A stretch of 64,000 nt of DNA from Onstottus_B arcticum (GTDB lineage Bacteria > Acidobacteriota > Blastocatellia > UBA7656), in contig JBBPIE010000008.1 of NCBI GenBank assembly GCA_038040485.1, positions 182,927 to 246,926 of the forward strand. The letters run 5' to 3'. This document shows positions 26,103 to 33,426 of this stretch, one piece after another; the first letter of the stretch is position 1, and each line of letters opens with the position of its first letter. The notes under the pieces were generated by a model. That model was not told the DNA's origin and ran no database searches. It saw only the letters and a program-made list of their open reading frames with translations. Both the position numbers and the translations under genes were made by a program.

Positions 26103-29100
26103 CCGCGAGCCGCTTCACCGAATCCATTGTCGAAGACGCCGCGCTCGCGTGGCTTGAGTCGCTGGGCTACGCCGTGCTTCACGGCCCCGAGATTGCGGTC
26201 GGCTTGGTAGGCGCCGAACGCAGCGATCCGAACTACCGCGACACGGTGCTCGAAGGCCGGTTACGCCAAGCCCTTGTCCGCCTCAATCCCGACCTCCTCG
26301 CCGACGCACTAGAAGATGCTTTCCGCAAACTGACCCGCACCGATGCGCCTTCGCTCATTGAGCGCAATCGCGCCGTGCACCGGATGCTGGTGGATGGCGT
26401 GACGGTGGAGTATCGACGGACAGACGGTTCCATCGGCGGCGCACAAGCGCGAGTGCTCGACTTCGATGAGCCCGACAACAACGACTGGCTCGCCGTCAAT
26501 CAGTTCACCGTAGCAGAAGGGCAGCACACCCGCCGGCCGGACGTCGTGCTGTTCGTGAATGGCTTACCGCTTGCGGTGATTGAACTCAAGAACTCGGCCG
26601 ACGAGAACGCAACTGTCTGGAGCGCATACCATCAGCTTCAGACCTATCAAGCGCAGATTCCCGCGCTCTTCGCTACGAATGCAGCGCTGTTCGTTTCTGA
26701 TGGTGTACAGGCGCGCATTGGCTCGCTCGGCGCGGGAAAGGAATGGTTCAAACCGTGGCGCACGATTACCGGGCGCGAGGATGCTGCGGCCAGCATGGCT
26801 GAGTTGCAGGTCGTGCTGGAAGGCGTGTTTGAGCAGAGCCGATTCCTTGATCTTGTGCGCCACTTCATCGTGTTCGAGGATGAGGGTGGCGGCAAGCTCA
26901 ACAAAAAGATCGCAGGCTACCACCAGTTCCACGCGGTGAATGTCGCGGTGCAGGAAACGCTGCGAGCGGCTCGAGCCTCGGAGATTCAGGCGGTGGAGCT
27001 GCCGGGCCGATATGAGGCCGGAAGCAAACCCGGCGGCGAGTCGGGCGATCAGCGCGTTGGCGTAGTGTGGCACACGCAGGGCTCGGGCAAGAGCTTGACG
27101 ATGGCCTTCTACGCAGGACGCGTGATCCTGCATCCCGCGATGGAGAACCCGACCATCGTTGTGCTCACCGATCGAAACGACCTCGACGACCAACTCTTCG
27201 GTACCTTCGCCCGTTGCAAGGATCTTTTGCGCCAGCCGCCGGTCCAGGCTACGGATCGCGGAGACCTTCGCGAAAAGCTCAGCGTCGCTTCTGGCGGCGT
27301 TGTCTTCTCGACGATCCAGAAATTCTTCCCAGAAGAGAAAGGCGATCGCCACCCGATTCTGTCGGAGCGACGCAACATCGTAGTGATCGCGGATGAGGCG
27401 CACCGCAGCCAGTACGACTTCATCGACGGCTTCGCCCGGCACATGCGGGACGCGCTGCCCAACGCCTCGTTCATCGGTTTCACCGGCACACCCATCGAGA
27501 AGACCGACGCCAACACGCGCGCGGTGTTTGGCGACTACATCAGCGTCTACGACATCCAGCGGGCGGTCATCGACGGGGCCACGGTTCCCATCTACTACGA
27601 GAGCCGTCTAGCCAAGCTCGAGCTGAAGGAATCCGAACGCCCGAAGATCGATCCGGAATTCGAGGAGGCGACCGAAGGAGAAGAGGTCGAGCGAAAGGAA
27701 AAGCTCAAGAGCCGCTGGGCTCAACTCGAGGCCGTTGTCGGGTCGGAGAACCGGATCAAGTTGATAGCGCGCGACCTGGTGGAGCACTTTGAGAATCGCC
27801 TCGCGGTCATGGACGGCAAGGCGATGGTGGTGTGCATGAGCCGCCGCATCTGCGTCGAGCTGTACCGCGAGGTCGCGGCTCTGCGGCCGGAATGGCAACA
27901 CGAAGACGACGACCAGGGCGCCCTCAAGGTGGTGATGACCGGCTCGGCGTCCGATCCTCTCGACTGGCAAGCCCACATCCGCAACAAGCGGCGCCGCGAG
28001 GCATTGGCGCAGCGATTCCGAGACCCGAACGACGGATTCAAGATCGTCATCGTTCGCGACATGTGGCTCACCGGCTTCGACGCGCCGAGCCTGCACACGA
28101 TGTACGTGGACAAGCCGATGCGCGGGCACGGGCTGATGCAGGCCATCGCGCGCGTGAACCGCGTCTTCAAAGACAAACCGGGCGGGCTGGTCGTGGATTA
28201 CCTCGGACTCGCCGACGAGCTCAAGAAGGCGCTGGCGACTTACACGGAGAGCGGCGGCACTGGCGAGACGGCGATTGATCAAGCCGAAGCCGTGGCTGTG
28301 ATGCTCGAGAAGTATGAGGTCTGCCAAGGTCTCTTCCACGGCTTTGACTGGTCGTTGTGGATCACGGGCAAGCCGCAAGACCGACTGTCGCTATTGCCCG
28401 CCGCGCAAGAACACGTGCTCGCGCTAGAGGACGGAAAGTCCCGGTTGCTGCGCGCGGTAACGGAACTCTCGCAGGGCTTCGCGCTGGCCGTGCCCCACGA
28501 AGAAGCGATACGCATCCGCGACGACGTCGGCTTCTTCCAAGCGGTGCGGGCAGTGCTGGCGAAGAGCACGCCCGGCGAGCGCAAGACCGACGAGGAGCTG
28601 GATCACGCGATCCGGCAGATCATCTCGAAAGCGATGGTATCCGACGAAGTGGTGGACATCTTCGCTGCGGCGGGGTTGAAGAAGCCGGACATCTCGATCC
28701 TCTCCGACGAGTTCCTCGCCGAGGTTCGTGACATGCCCCAGCGAAACCTCGCGATTGAATTATTGCGCAAGCTTCTCTCGGGCGAGATCAAGGCGCGCTC
28801 GCGGCGCAACATTGTCCAGGCGCGCTCTTTCGCGGAGTTGCTGGAGCAGTCTGTGCGGAAGTACCAGAACCGGGCGATCGAGGCGGCGCTGGTGATCGAG
28901 GAAATGATCGCGCTCGCAAAACAGATGCGCGAGGCTAACGCGCGAGGCGAGGCGCTGGACTTGAGCGAAGACGAGCTTGCCTTCTACGACGCGCTCGAGG
29001 TCAACGACAGCGCAGTCAAAGTGCTGGGCGAGCCGACGCTGGTTCAGATCGCGCGCGAGTTGGTTGAAACGGTGAAGAGGAACGTCACCATCGACTGGAC

Positions 29101-29248
29101 CGTACGCGAGAACGTGCGAGCTCAACTGCGAGTCATAGTGAAACGCATCTTGCGCAAGTACGGCTATCCCCCTGACAAGCAGGAGAAAGCTACGCAGACG
29201 GTTCTCGAACAAGCGGAGGTTCTGTCAGAATTGTGGGCAGTCGCGTAG
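26099..29248 (+). CDS. hsdR: Type I restriction endonuclease subunit R
   Basis: A 1049-residue motor-nuclease. The N-terminal PD-(D/E)xK nuclease has D148 and E162-x-K164 (VIELKN). The translocase has Walker A TQGSGKS (326-332), DEAH at 432-435, GFTGTPIEK and a C-terminal helicase lobe including the RDMWLTGFDAPSLHTMYVDK segment. A long helical C-terminus binds the methyltransferase. The complex cuts unmodified DNA after ATP-driven translocation. I prefer the TTG at 26099: it overlaps the previous stop as TTGA and has GGAGGA ten bases upstream; a longer frame begins at 26060 inside the neighbour. All subunits are intact, so the system should be active. Confidence 0.95.
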   Translation: MTASRFTESIVEDAALAWLESLGYAVLHGPEIAVGLVGAERSDPNYRDTVLEGRLRQALVRLNPDLLADALEDAFRKLTRTDAPSLIERNRAVHRMLVDGVTVEYRRTDGSIGGAQARVLDFDEPDNNDWLAVNQFTVAEGQHTRRPDVVLFVNGLPLAVIELKNSADENATVWSAYHQLQTYQAQIPALFATNAALFVSDGVQARIGSLGAGKEWFKPWRTITGREDAAASMAELQVVLEGVFEQSRFLDLVRHFIVFEDEGGGKLNKKIAGYHQFHAVNVAVQETLRAARASEIQAVELPGRYEAGSKPGGESGDQRVGVVWHTQGSGKSLTMAFYAGRVILHPAMENPTIVVLTDRNDLDDQLFGTFARCKDLLRQPPVQATDRGDLREKLSVASGGVVFSTIQKFFPEEKGDRHPILSERRNIVVIADEAHRSQYDFIDGFARHMRDALPNASFIGFTGTPIEKTDANTRAVFGDYISVYDIQRAVIDGATVPIYYESRLAKLELKESERPKIDPEFEEATEGEEVERKEKLKSRWAQLEAVVGSENRIKLIARDLVEHFENRLAVMDGKAMVVCMSRRICVELYREVAALRPEWQHEDDDQGALKVVMTGSASDPLDWQAHIRNKRRREALAQRFRDPNDGFKIVIVRDMWLTGFDAPSLHTMYVDKPMRGHGLMQAIARVNRVFKDKPGGLVVDYLGLADELKKALATYTESGGTGETAIDQAEAVAVMLEKYEVCQGLFHGFDWSLWITGKPQDRLSLLPAAQEHVLALEDGKSRLLRAVTELSQGFALAVPHEEAIRIRDDVGFFQAVRAVLAKSTPGERKTDEELDHAIRQIISKAMVSDEVVDIFAAAGLKKPDISILSDEFLAEVRDMPQRNLAIELLRKLLSGEIKARSRRNIVQARSFAELLEQSVRKYQNRAIEAALVIEEMIALAKQMREANARGEALDLSEDELAFYDALEVNDSAVKVLGEPTLVQIARELVETVKRNVTIDWTVRENVRAQLRVIVKRILRKYGYPPDKQEKATQTVLEQAEVLSELWAVA

Positions 29249-29321
29249 GTGCGCAACTCGTGGCTTACAGATTGTAATACTGGCATTCCCAAGGCTGATC
29301 TTGTTGTCTCGAATCCCGGTG

Positions 29322-29546
29322 CTAGTCCGTCTCAAACAAAGAGCGCGGCAACTCTGACTGCCTAATGATGGATTTCAGTGTCCCTGGTTTGAGCGAAGCG
29401 TGTCGAGGAACCGGCACGGTAATGGTTGAGCCCTCGGTCCGTTTTTGCATGACGACGTGGCTGCCTCGCTGACGCACTTCGACGAAGCCGTTACGGGTGA
29501 GAATCGCGCATACCTCTCTTCCAGAAAGCGCGCGCAGCTTACCCAA
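29322..29546 (-). CDS. hicA: HicA toxin (mRNA interferase)
   Basis: A 74-residue double-stranded-RNA-binding-fold protein with the family signature GREVCAILTRNGFVEVRQRGSHVVM containing the catalytic histidine in G-S-H, then a TITVPVPRH strand and a final LKPGTLKSIIRQSEL helix. HicA cuts mRNA when freed from HicB. The likely start is TTG 29546, six bases after GGAGG, inside the end of hicB; an ATG at 29570 in the same frame is too far upstream in the partner gene. Overlap with hicB is eight bases. The order is antitoxin first, the reverse of the E. coli hicAB order. Confidence 0.88.
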   Translation of the reverse strand: MGKLRALSGREVCAILTRNGFVEVRQRGSHVVMQKRTEGSTITVPVPRHASLKPGTLKSIIRQSELPRSLFETD

Positions 29547-29766
29547 CGGCAACCTCCAAACGCGTGACATATACTTCTGGGTGCAATCGGCGCTTGATTT
29601 CTGAGGAGTCAGCGCTCTCCAGGAAGAGCTCGACCGCTTCAATGACATTCTCGCGTGCTTCTTCGACCGTGTCGCCCTGGCTCGCTATATCAAGCTCTGG
29701 GCACAGTGCTACGTAGGCATCGTCTTCGCGTTGAATGACTGCGGTCAGTTGCAGGGTTTGTGGCAT
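29539..29766 (-). CDS. hicB: HicB antitoxin
   Basis: A 75-residue HicB N-terminal domain: LTAVIQREDDAYVALCPELD and the SQGDTVEEARENVIEAVELFLE helix are typical. It lacks the C-terminal DNA-binding helix-turn-helix or ribbon-helix-helix of longer HicB proteins, so autoregulation may need another protein, perhaps the ribbon-helix-helix gene just upstream. It precedes hicA and overlaps it. GGAG (GGAGCCGACAG) lies eight bases before ATG 29766. Confidence 0.88.
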   Translation of the reverse strand: MPQTLQLTAVIQREDDAYVALCPELDIASQGDTVEEARENVIEAVELFLESADSSEIKRRLHPEVYVTRLEVAVG

Positions 29767-29853
29767 CTGTCGGCTCCTATCGTTTTGAACGTTCTAAAGC
29801 AACCTATCCTTCACCTGAGACCAGTGTCGCAGACAACGACCGCCGCAGCGTCA

Positions 29854-30051
29854 TCACTCACGGCCGCTCAACCCCCAGGCGACATCCTGACGGATGAACG
29901 ACTCAGTTGGCTGCGAAGAGTGCGATTCCAGATAACGACGCAGAGCATCAGCCAGCAGCCCGTCGAAGTCGCCGGCCCAACCTTGATCGACCAAGGAGCG
30001 GGCTTGAGAGACTAGCTCATCCGGTAGTTCAGTTTGAATTGGCGCTTTCAT
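29854..30051 (-). CDS. Ribbon-helix-helix-like small protein, putative antitoxin
   Basis: A 65-residue protein. The opening PIQTELPDELVSQARSLVDQ is the beta strand plus first helix of CopG/ribbon-helix-helix-type antitoxins, followed by FDGLLADALRRYLESH as the second helix and a polar tail. No toxin of its own is adjacent; the HicB genes on both sides are on the same strand, 15 bases upstream and 87 bases downstream. It may supply the DNA-binding half missing in these short HicB proteins. Confidence 0.65.
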   Translation of the reverse strand: MKAPIQTELPDELVSQARSLVDQGWAGDFDGLLADALRRYLESHSSQPTESFIRQDVAWGLSGRE

Positions 30052-30066
30052 AGCGTGCCCATCGTA

Positions 30067-30267
30067 TCAGATGTTGACTCGGCCGGTGGTGCAAGCCGCG
30101 AGCTCCATCGGGTCAGGCTGCAAGTAAAGCTCTATTGCCTCGCGAAGGTTATCCATCGCTTCTTTTTCGGTCACACCGGCGGAAGCGCAACCCGGTAGCT
30201 CCGGGCACCACGCGGCCCAGTCTAAGGTTTCAGGATCTTGTTCGAGTGCTATTCGCCATTTCATCAT
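30067..30267 (-). CDS. HicB-like antitoxin without a HicA partner
   Basis: A 66-residue HicB domain (WRIALEQDPETLDWAAWCPE then LPGCASAGVTEKEAMDNLREAIELYL). It is only distantly related to the HicB at 29539. GGAGACTGCGA leads into ATG 30267; a second ATG follows at once. There is no toxin gene beside it, so it is a solitary antitoxin or works with the ribbon-helix-helix gene 15 bases downstream. Four small genes on this strand make a toxin-antitoxin-rich end to the restriction region. Confidence 0.75.
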   Translation of the reverse strand: MMKWRIALEQDPETLDWAAWCPELPGCASAGVTEKEAMDNLREAIELYLQPDPMELAACTTGRVNI

Positions 30268-30354
30268 TCGCAGTCTCCTGCTCTCGTTGGCGGGAGCCGT
30301 CGCCTAGATCAGCCCTAAGTACTGGTTCACTCTGAGGTAAGTCGAAGAAATGAT

Positions 30355-30430
<76 letters not shown>

Positions 30431-30512
30431 ACTCTCTTGAGATTCGGTCGCTCAAGTCAAGCCACGATCTTAGCCAACCAACTCTAACACTGTCAAATTC
30501 AGTGCTCCGCAT

Positions 30513-30710
30513 TTACCGCTCATTCTTCCGAACATACAGGACATAAAACAACGCCCAGCCAATGAACACAACAACACACACTATCCCGACAACCAGAAAC
30601 AGTTTGGAGCCGCGACGAAAGTAGTTGTAAAAGTTGAAAGCCGCCAACAGCCCAATCAATAACCAGAACTGCAGGAAGATCTTCAGGCCTGGGTTCACTT
30701 CCTTGCTCAT
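30513..30710 (-). CDS. Small two-helix membrane protein
   Basis: A 65-residue protein with a short charged start and two hydrophobic helices, about residues 9-27 (KIFLQFWLLIGLLAAFNFY) and 36-58 (LFLVVGIVCVVVFIGWALF), joined by a positively charged loop (NYFRRGSK) and ending RKNER. Both ends are predicted in the cytoplasm. AAGGA lies upstream of ATG 30710. No family recognised. It stands between tRNA-Phe and a repeat tract and appears to be a single gene. Confidence 0.65.
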   Translation of the reverse strand: MSKEVNPGLKIFLQFWLLIGLLAAFNFYNYFRRGSKLFLVVGIVCVVVFIGWALFYVLYVRKNER

Positions 30711-30770
30711 TCAGTATCCTTGGACCTGCGTTGACCTGAGGAGCGCTCAAGATTCATTCCCGCAAGCGCT

Positions 30771-30866
30771 GCAGGCTCGACGCCCGCGCTCCCAGCAGCG
30801 CCATTGCAGGCGGGACGCCTGCGCTCCCAGGCAACACCACTGCAGGCTGGACGCGCGCGCTCCCAG
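30771..30866. repeat. Three-unit 35-bp tandem repeat with hairpin potential
   Basis: Units at 30771-30795, 30806-30830 and 30842-30866 share the pattern GCAGGC-GGACGC-GCGCTCCCAG, 35-36 bases apart, with different short spacers. The middle unit contains the palindrome-like GCAGGCGGGACGCCTGC. It lies between the membrane protein and the uppP promoter. Not a CRISPR: only three units, spacers of about ten bases, no cas genes. Confidence 0.85.
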
Positions 30867-30904
30867 GTCAAAAGAGCAGTCAGTATACCCACCTCGCACT
30901 TTTG

Positions 30905-30934
30905 TTGACAGTCCTCACCCTCAATTTGTACTAT
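30905..30934 (+). promoter_or_regulatory. Sigma70-type promoter for uppP
   Basis: A perfect TTGACA at 30905-30910 and TACTAT at 30929-30934 are spaced by 18 bases, and they lie about 55 bases before the uppP start. Consensus quality is the best seen in the window. Confidence 0.7.
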
Positions 30935-30989
30935 CACGCCTCTCGAACGAACGTCTATCCCTCCGAAACCGACTAACCGTGAGGACCGA

Positions 30990-31865
30990 ATGTCTCTTCT
31001 TCAAGCAATCATTCTCGGACTGGTGCAGGGTCTTACCGAGTTCATTCCAATTAGCAGCACCGCTCACTTGACCATAGCCGGCAAGGTGATGACCGCCATC
31101 GATCCGCAACATCCGCTGATCGATCCGCTGCATCCGGAGCAGTGGACCGCATTCATCGCAGTCATTCAACTCGGCACACTTGTCGCGGTGATAGTTTACT
31201 TTTGGAAAGATATCCTCAGCATCATATCCGGGTTTGTCAGGGCAAACCTCGGTCTGATCAAGCGCCGTCCGGTCGATGAATCGCACCGCAGGCAAGCCTG
31301 GTTGGGCTGGCTCATCATCATCGGCACTTTGCCTGTCGCGATTGTTGGCTTGCTATTCAGACATCAGATCGAAGGCGCGCTGACCAAGAACCTGTGGGTG
31401 ATAGCCTGCAGCTTGATTGGATTGGCGCTGCTGCTGACAGCGGCCGAGCTCGTGGGCAAGCAGCGCCGCGAGATGGATCAATTGAGAATCTCGGACGCGA
31501 TCGTCGTCGGCATAGCTCAATCGTTTGCGTTGATCCCGGGTTCTTCGCGATCGGGCAGCACGATCACAGGGGGCTTGTTCGCCGGACTCAAGCGCGAGAC
31601 GGCGGCTCGATTCTCTTTCCTGCTTTCTATTCCCGCAGTCGCAGCCAGCGGGCTTCTAGAGCTTCCGAAGGCGCTGAGATCAGTTGAGACTAATTGGCTC
31701 CCGCTCGTTGTGGCGACGATCGTAGCCGGAGTGTCCGGGTATCTGACTATCGCGCTCCTGCTGAGATACCTAGCGCGGCACACGACCTACCTGTTCGTCG
31801 CGTATCGAATCGCGTTGGGGCTTCTTCTGATCTTTTTGCTTTTGTCCGAGCGAATGAGTCCGTAG
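30990..31865 (+). CDS. uppP: Undecaprenyl-diphosphatase
   Basis: A 291-residue polytopic inner-membrane enzyme of the BacA/UppP family. It shows the catalytic glutamate E17 in EFIPISSTAHL and the second conserved loop PGSSRSGST at 183-191, which supply the phosphatase site facing the periplasm. About eight helices follow the family plan. It recycles the lipid carrier undecaprenyl diphosphate to the monophosphate for peptidoglycan and O-antigen synthesis, and overproduction gives bacitracin resistance. It is a single gene with its own promoter, converging on the S26-like peptidase gene. Confidence 0.96.
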   Translation: MSLLQAIILGLVQGLTEFIPISSTAHLTIAGKVMTAIDPQHPLIDPLHPEQWTAFIAVIQLGTLVAVIVYFWKDILSIISGFVRANLGLIKRRPVDESHRRQAWLGWLIIIGTLPVAIVGLLFRHQIEGALTKNLWVIACSLIGLALLLTAAELVGKQRREMDQLRISDAIVVGIAQSFALIPGSSRSGSTITGGLFAGLKRETAARFSFLLSIPAVAASGLLELPKALRSVETNWLPLVVATIVAGVSGYLTIALLLRYLARHTTYLFVAYRIALGLLLIFLLLSERMSP

Positions 31866-31912
31866 AGGAGTTGCAGCTCTCTTTGCCCTTAGCTCTTAGC
31901 TCTTTGCCCTCT

Positions 31913-32374
31913 TCACCAGAACTTGAGGCGATGCAACCAGCCAAGGGCGATCTGAACGAGATCGCGCTTTGGAACAACCATCCTTATTTTCTCGCCGGCC
32001 CTCTCAACGAGCTTTACGCGCCCAAGCACTCGATGAATCGGGACCGTTCCGTCATTGTGGGACGCAGCGTCGCCGCGGGTGACCACCGCGCGCTCGGATG
32101 ACGAGCGTTCGATGCGCACCACGCGATGAATCACCGCGGTATCGAAACGGCTGTGATAAAGCACGATGTCGCCCTGTCTTATGGAGTCGCCGGTGATTGG
32201 TTCGACAGTTATGACATCGCCGTCTTCGATTGCGGGGCGCATACTGCTGCCGCTCATTCGCAGTTCGATGGGAAGGCTTCTGGAAAGTAACTGACGGGCC
32301 TGCTCAAGAAAATCGGGCGTCTCTAAAGTGACTTCGCGCCCTGGCCCGGCCTTTATACTATCGTAGGCGCGCAT
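31913..32374 (-). CDS. S24/S26-like signal peptidase-type protein
   Basis: A 153-residue protein from ATG 32374 (GGGAG nine bases upstream); a longer frame to 32755 runs through palindromic repeats and is rejected. The core has the catalytic serine S44 in MSGSSMRPAI, GDVITVEP, QGDIVLYHSR, H83 in AVIHRVVRI and a late VVTRGDAASHNDG-HRVLGRV pattern. The lysine of LepB-type peptidases is not evident; the Ser-His arrangement resembles SipW/archaeal-type enzymes. No membrane anchor is clear at either end. It may process a peptide or be a regulator of the S24 type. Neighbouring genes give no substrate. Confidence 0.8.
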   Translation of the reverse strand: MRAYDSIKAGPGREVTLETPDFLEQARQLLSRSLPIELRMSGSSMRPAIEDGDVITVEPITGDSIRQGDIVLYHSRFDTAVIHRVVRIERSSSERAVVTRGDAASHNDGTVPIHRVLGRVKLVERAGEKIRMVVPKRDLVQIALGWLHRLKFW

Positions 32375-32856
32375 TGCTAATTCTCCCTTTGCCTCACAAC
32401 CAAGCTTCTTTGTCAGCTTCAAGGACCTCGGAGGAGGTGGCTTACAGCTTGGTCGAATGATAGCGCAACCGAAGATTCGCGAAAAGGAAAAAACCAAAGT
32501 GAGCCTACGATTGTGCGAGAGAAAAGCGGAAGGACGACAGCCGGAGTTGAGAGTTAGGGATTCAAGGCCTATCCCAAAGGGATTGCATCTCGTAGCCCCA
32601 GGTTGCCGTACTCGGCTACCTGGGGATGCCGGATCGCGATGAGTCCCAACCCCAACGGGGTTGCGCCTATCGCACTCTGGACGATGAAGAACAAACTGTT
32701 GCGTCGCTGTCTGAATTCCTAACGTGGGCCGCAACCCCGTTGGGGTTGCCAACACCTAGACGGCCTTGTCTCGGCACCGTTACCCAGGGTAGCCGAGTAC
32801 AGCAACCCCTGGGCTATAAGGCGCAACCCCTTTGGGGTTGCCAACTAACCCAAGGC
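32375..32856. repeat. Palindrome-rich intergenic tract
   Basis: From 32570 to 32845 the gap is packed with hairpins of two alternating types. One type is CAACCCC-AAC/GTT-GGGGTTG palindromes (near 32646, 32732 and 32823, the last with a TTT centre). The other is CCCAGG-TGCC/GTAGCC-...-CCTGGG stem loops (near 32600-32627 and 32785-32813). They look like a mosaic of small repetitive elements of the kind scattered in acidobacterial and planctomycete genomes. Nothing coding was found. The tract lies between two genes on the reverse strand and could fold strongly in RNA. Confidence 0.8.
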
Positions 32857-33402
32857 TCATTTCTGAACTCGGGCGATTCGTCGAAAGAGGGCGACATTGC
32901 CGTCGCTCGAGGTCATCCTCAGTTCCTCGCCGTTCGAAGACAACGTGAACTGGTGCGGCTTTTGAAGGGGCGGATTGTGAATCTTATTCTCCGAACCTCC
33001 CTTCGACATTCTGATCGTCAAGACAAGCTTGTCACTGCCCTCGATCCGGTAGTCACCCGAGTCGGTATGATAGAGCCTGCCCTTGTTCGACGAAGCGCGG
33101 CTGTAGCTGCCGTCGGCGTCAAAGTGAATCACCGTCTTGTTCTCGCTGATGATGTTCAATACACCACCCTTCTCCTGAACTTCGCTCATCACGTAAGTCC
33201 CGGCTAGTTGAGGTGGCGCAACGGGTCCCTGCGACGAAGCCGCGTCAGCTTGGTTGGGTGCGGGTTGCGGTGTCGGCGCGTTCGCGTTACTGGGGGTCGT
33301 CCCCGGCGCCGCGCTCGTTCCCGACGAGGTCCCCTTACAACTGGTGAAGACAAGCGTTGCGAGGAGAAGTGCGATGATTGGACTGCTGCGATTTGTTCTC
33401 AT
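32857..33402 (-). CDS. Secreted lipoprotein of unknown function
   Basis: A 181-residue precursor with a lipoprotein signal peptide (IIALLLATLVFTSC, lipobox ending at C22), a low-complexity Ala/Pro/Thr linker (25-65) and a compact beta-rich domain (68-181: GTYVMSEVQEKGGVLNII, HFDADGSYSRA, YRIEGSDKLVLTIRM). The mature protein is anchored to a membrane facing the periplasm or surface. The domain resembles small calycin- or barrel-like lipoprotein folds, without a family I can name. It follows the HEAT-repeat gene by 24 bases and is probably co-expressed with it. Confidence 0.82.
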   Translation of the reverse strand: MRTNRSSPIIALLLATLVFTSCKGTSSGTSAAPGTTPSNANAPTPQPAPNQADAASSQGPVAPPQLAGTYVMSEVQEKGGVLNIISENKTVIHFDADGSYSRASSNKGRLYHTDSGDYRIEGSDKLVLTIRMSKGGSENKIHNPPLQKPHQFTLSSNGEELRMTSSDGNVALFRRIARVQK

Positions 33403-33426
33403 ATTCGGGCCTTTGTACAGGTCAAG

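Noticed and set aside
30771..30866. CRISPR-like three-unit repeat
   Set aside because: Only three diverged units with spacers of about ten bases; better read as a small tandem repeat with hairpin potential.
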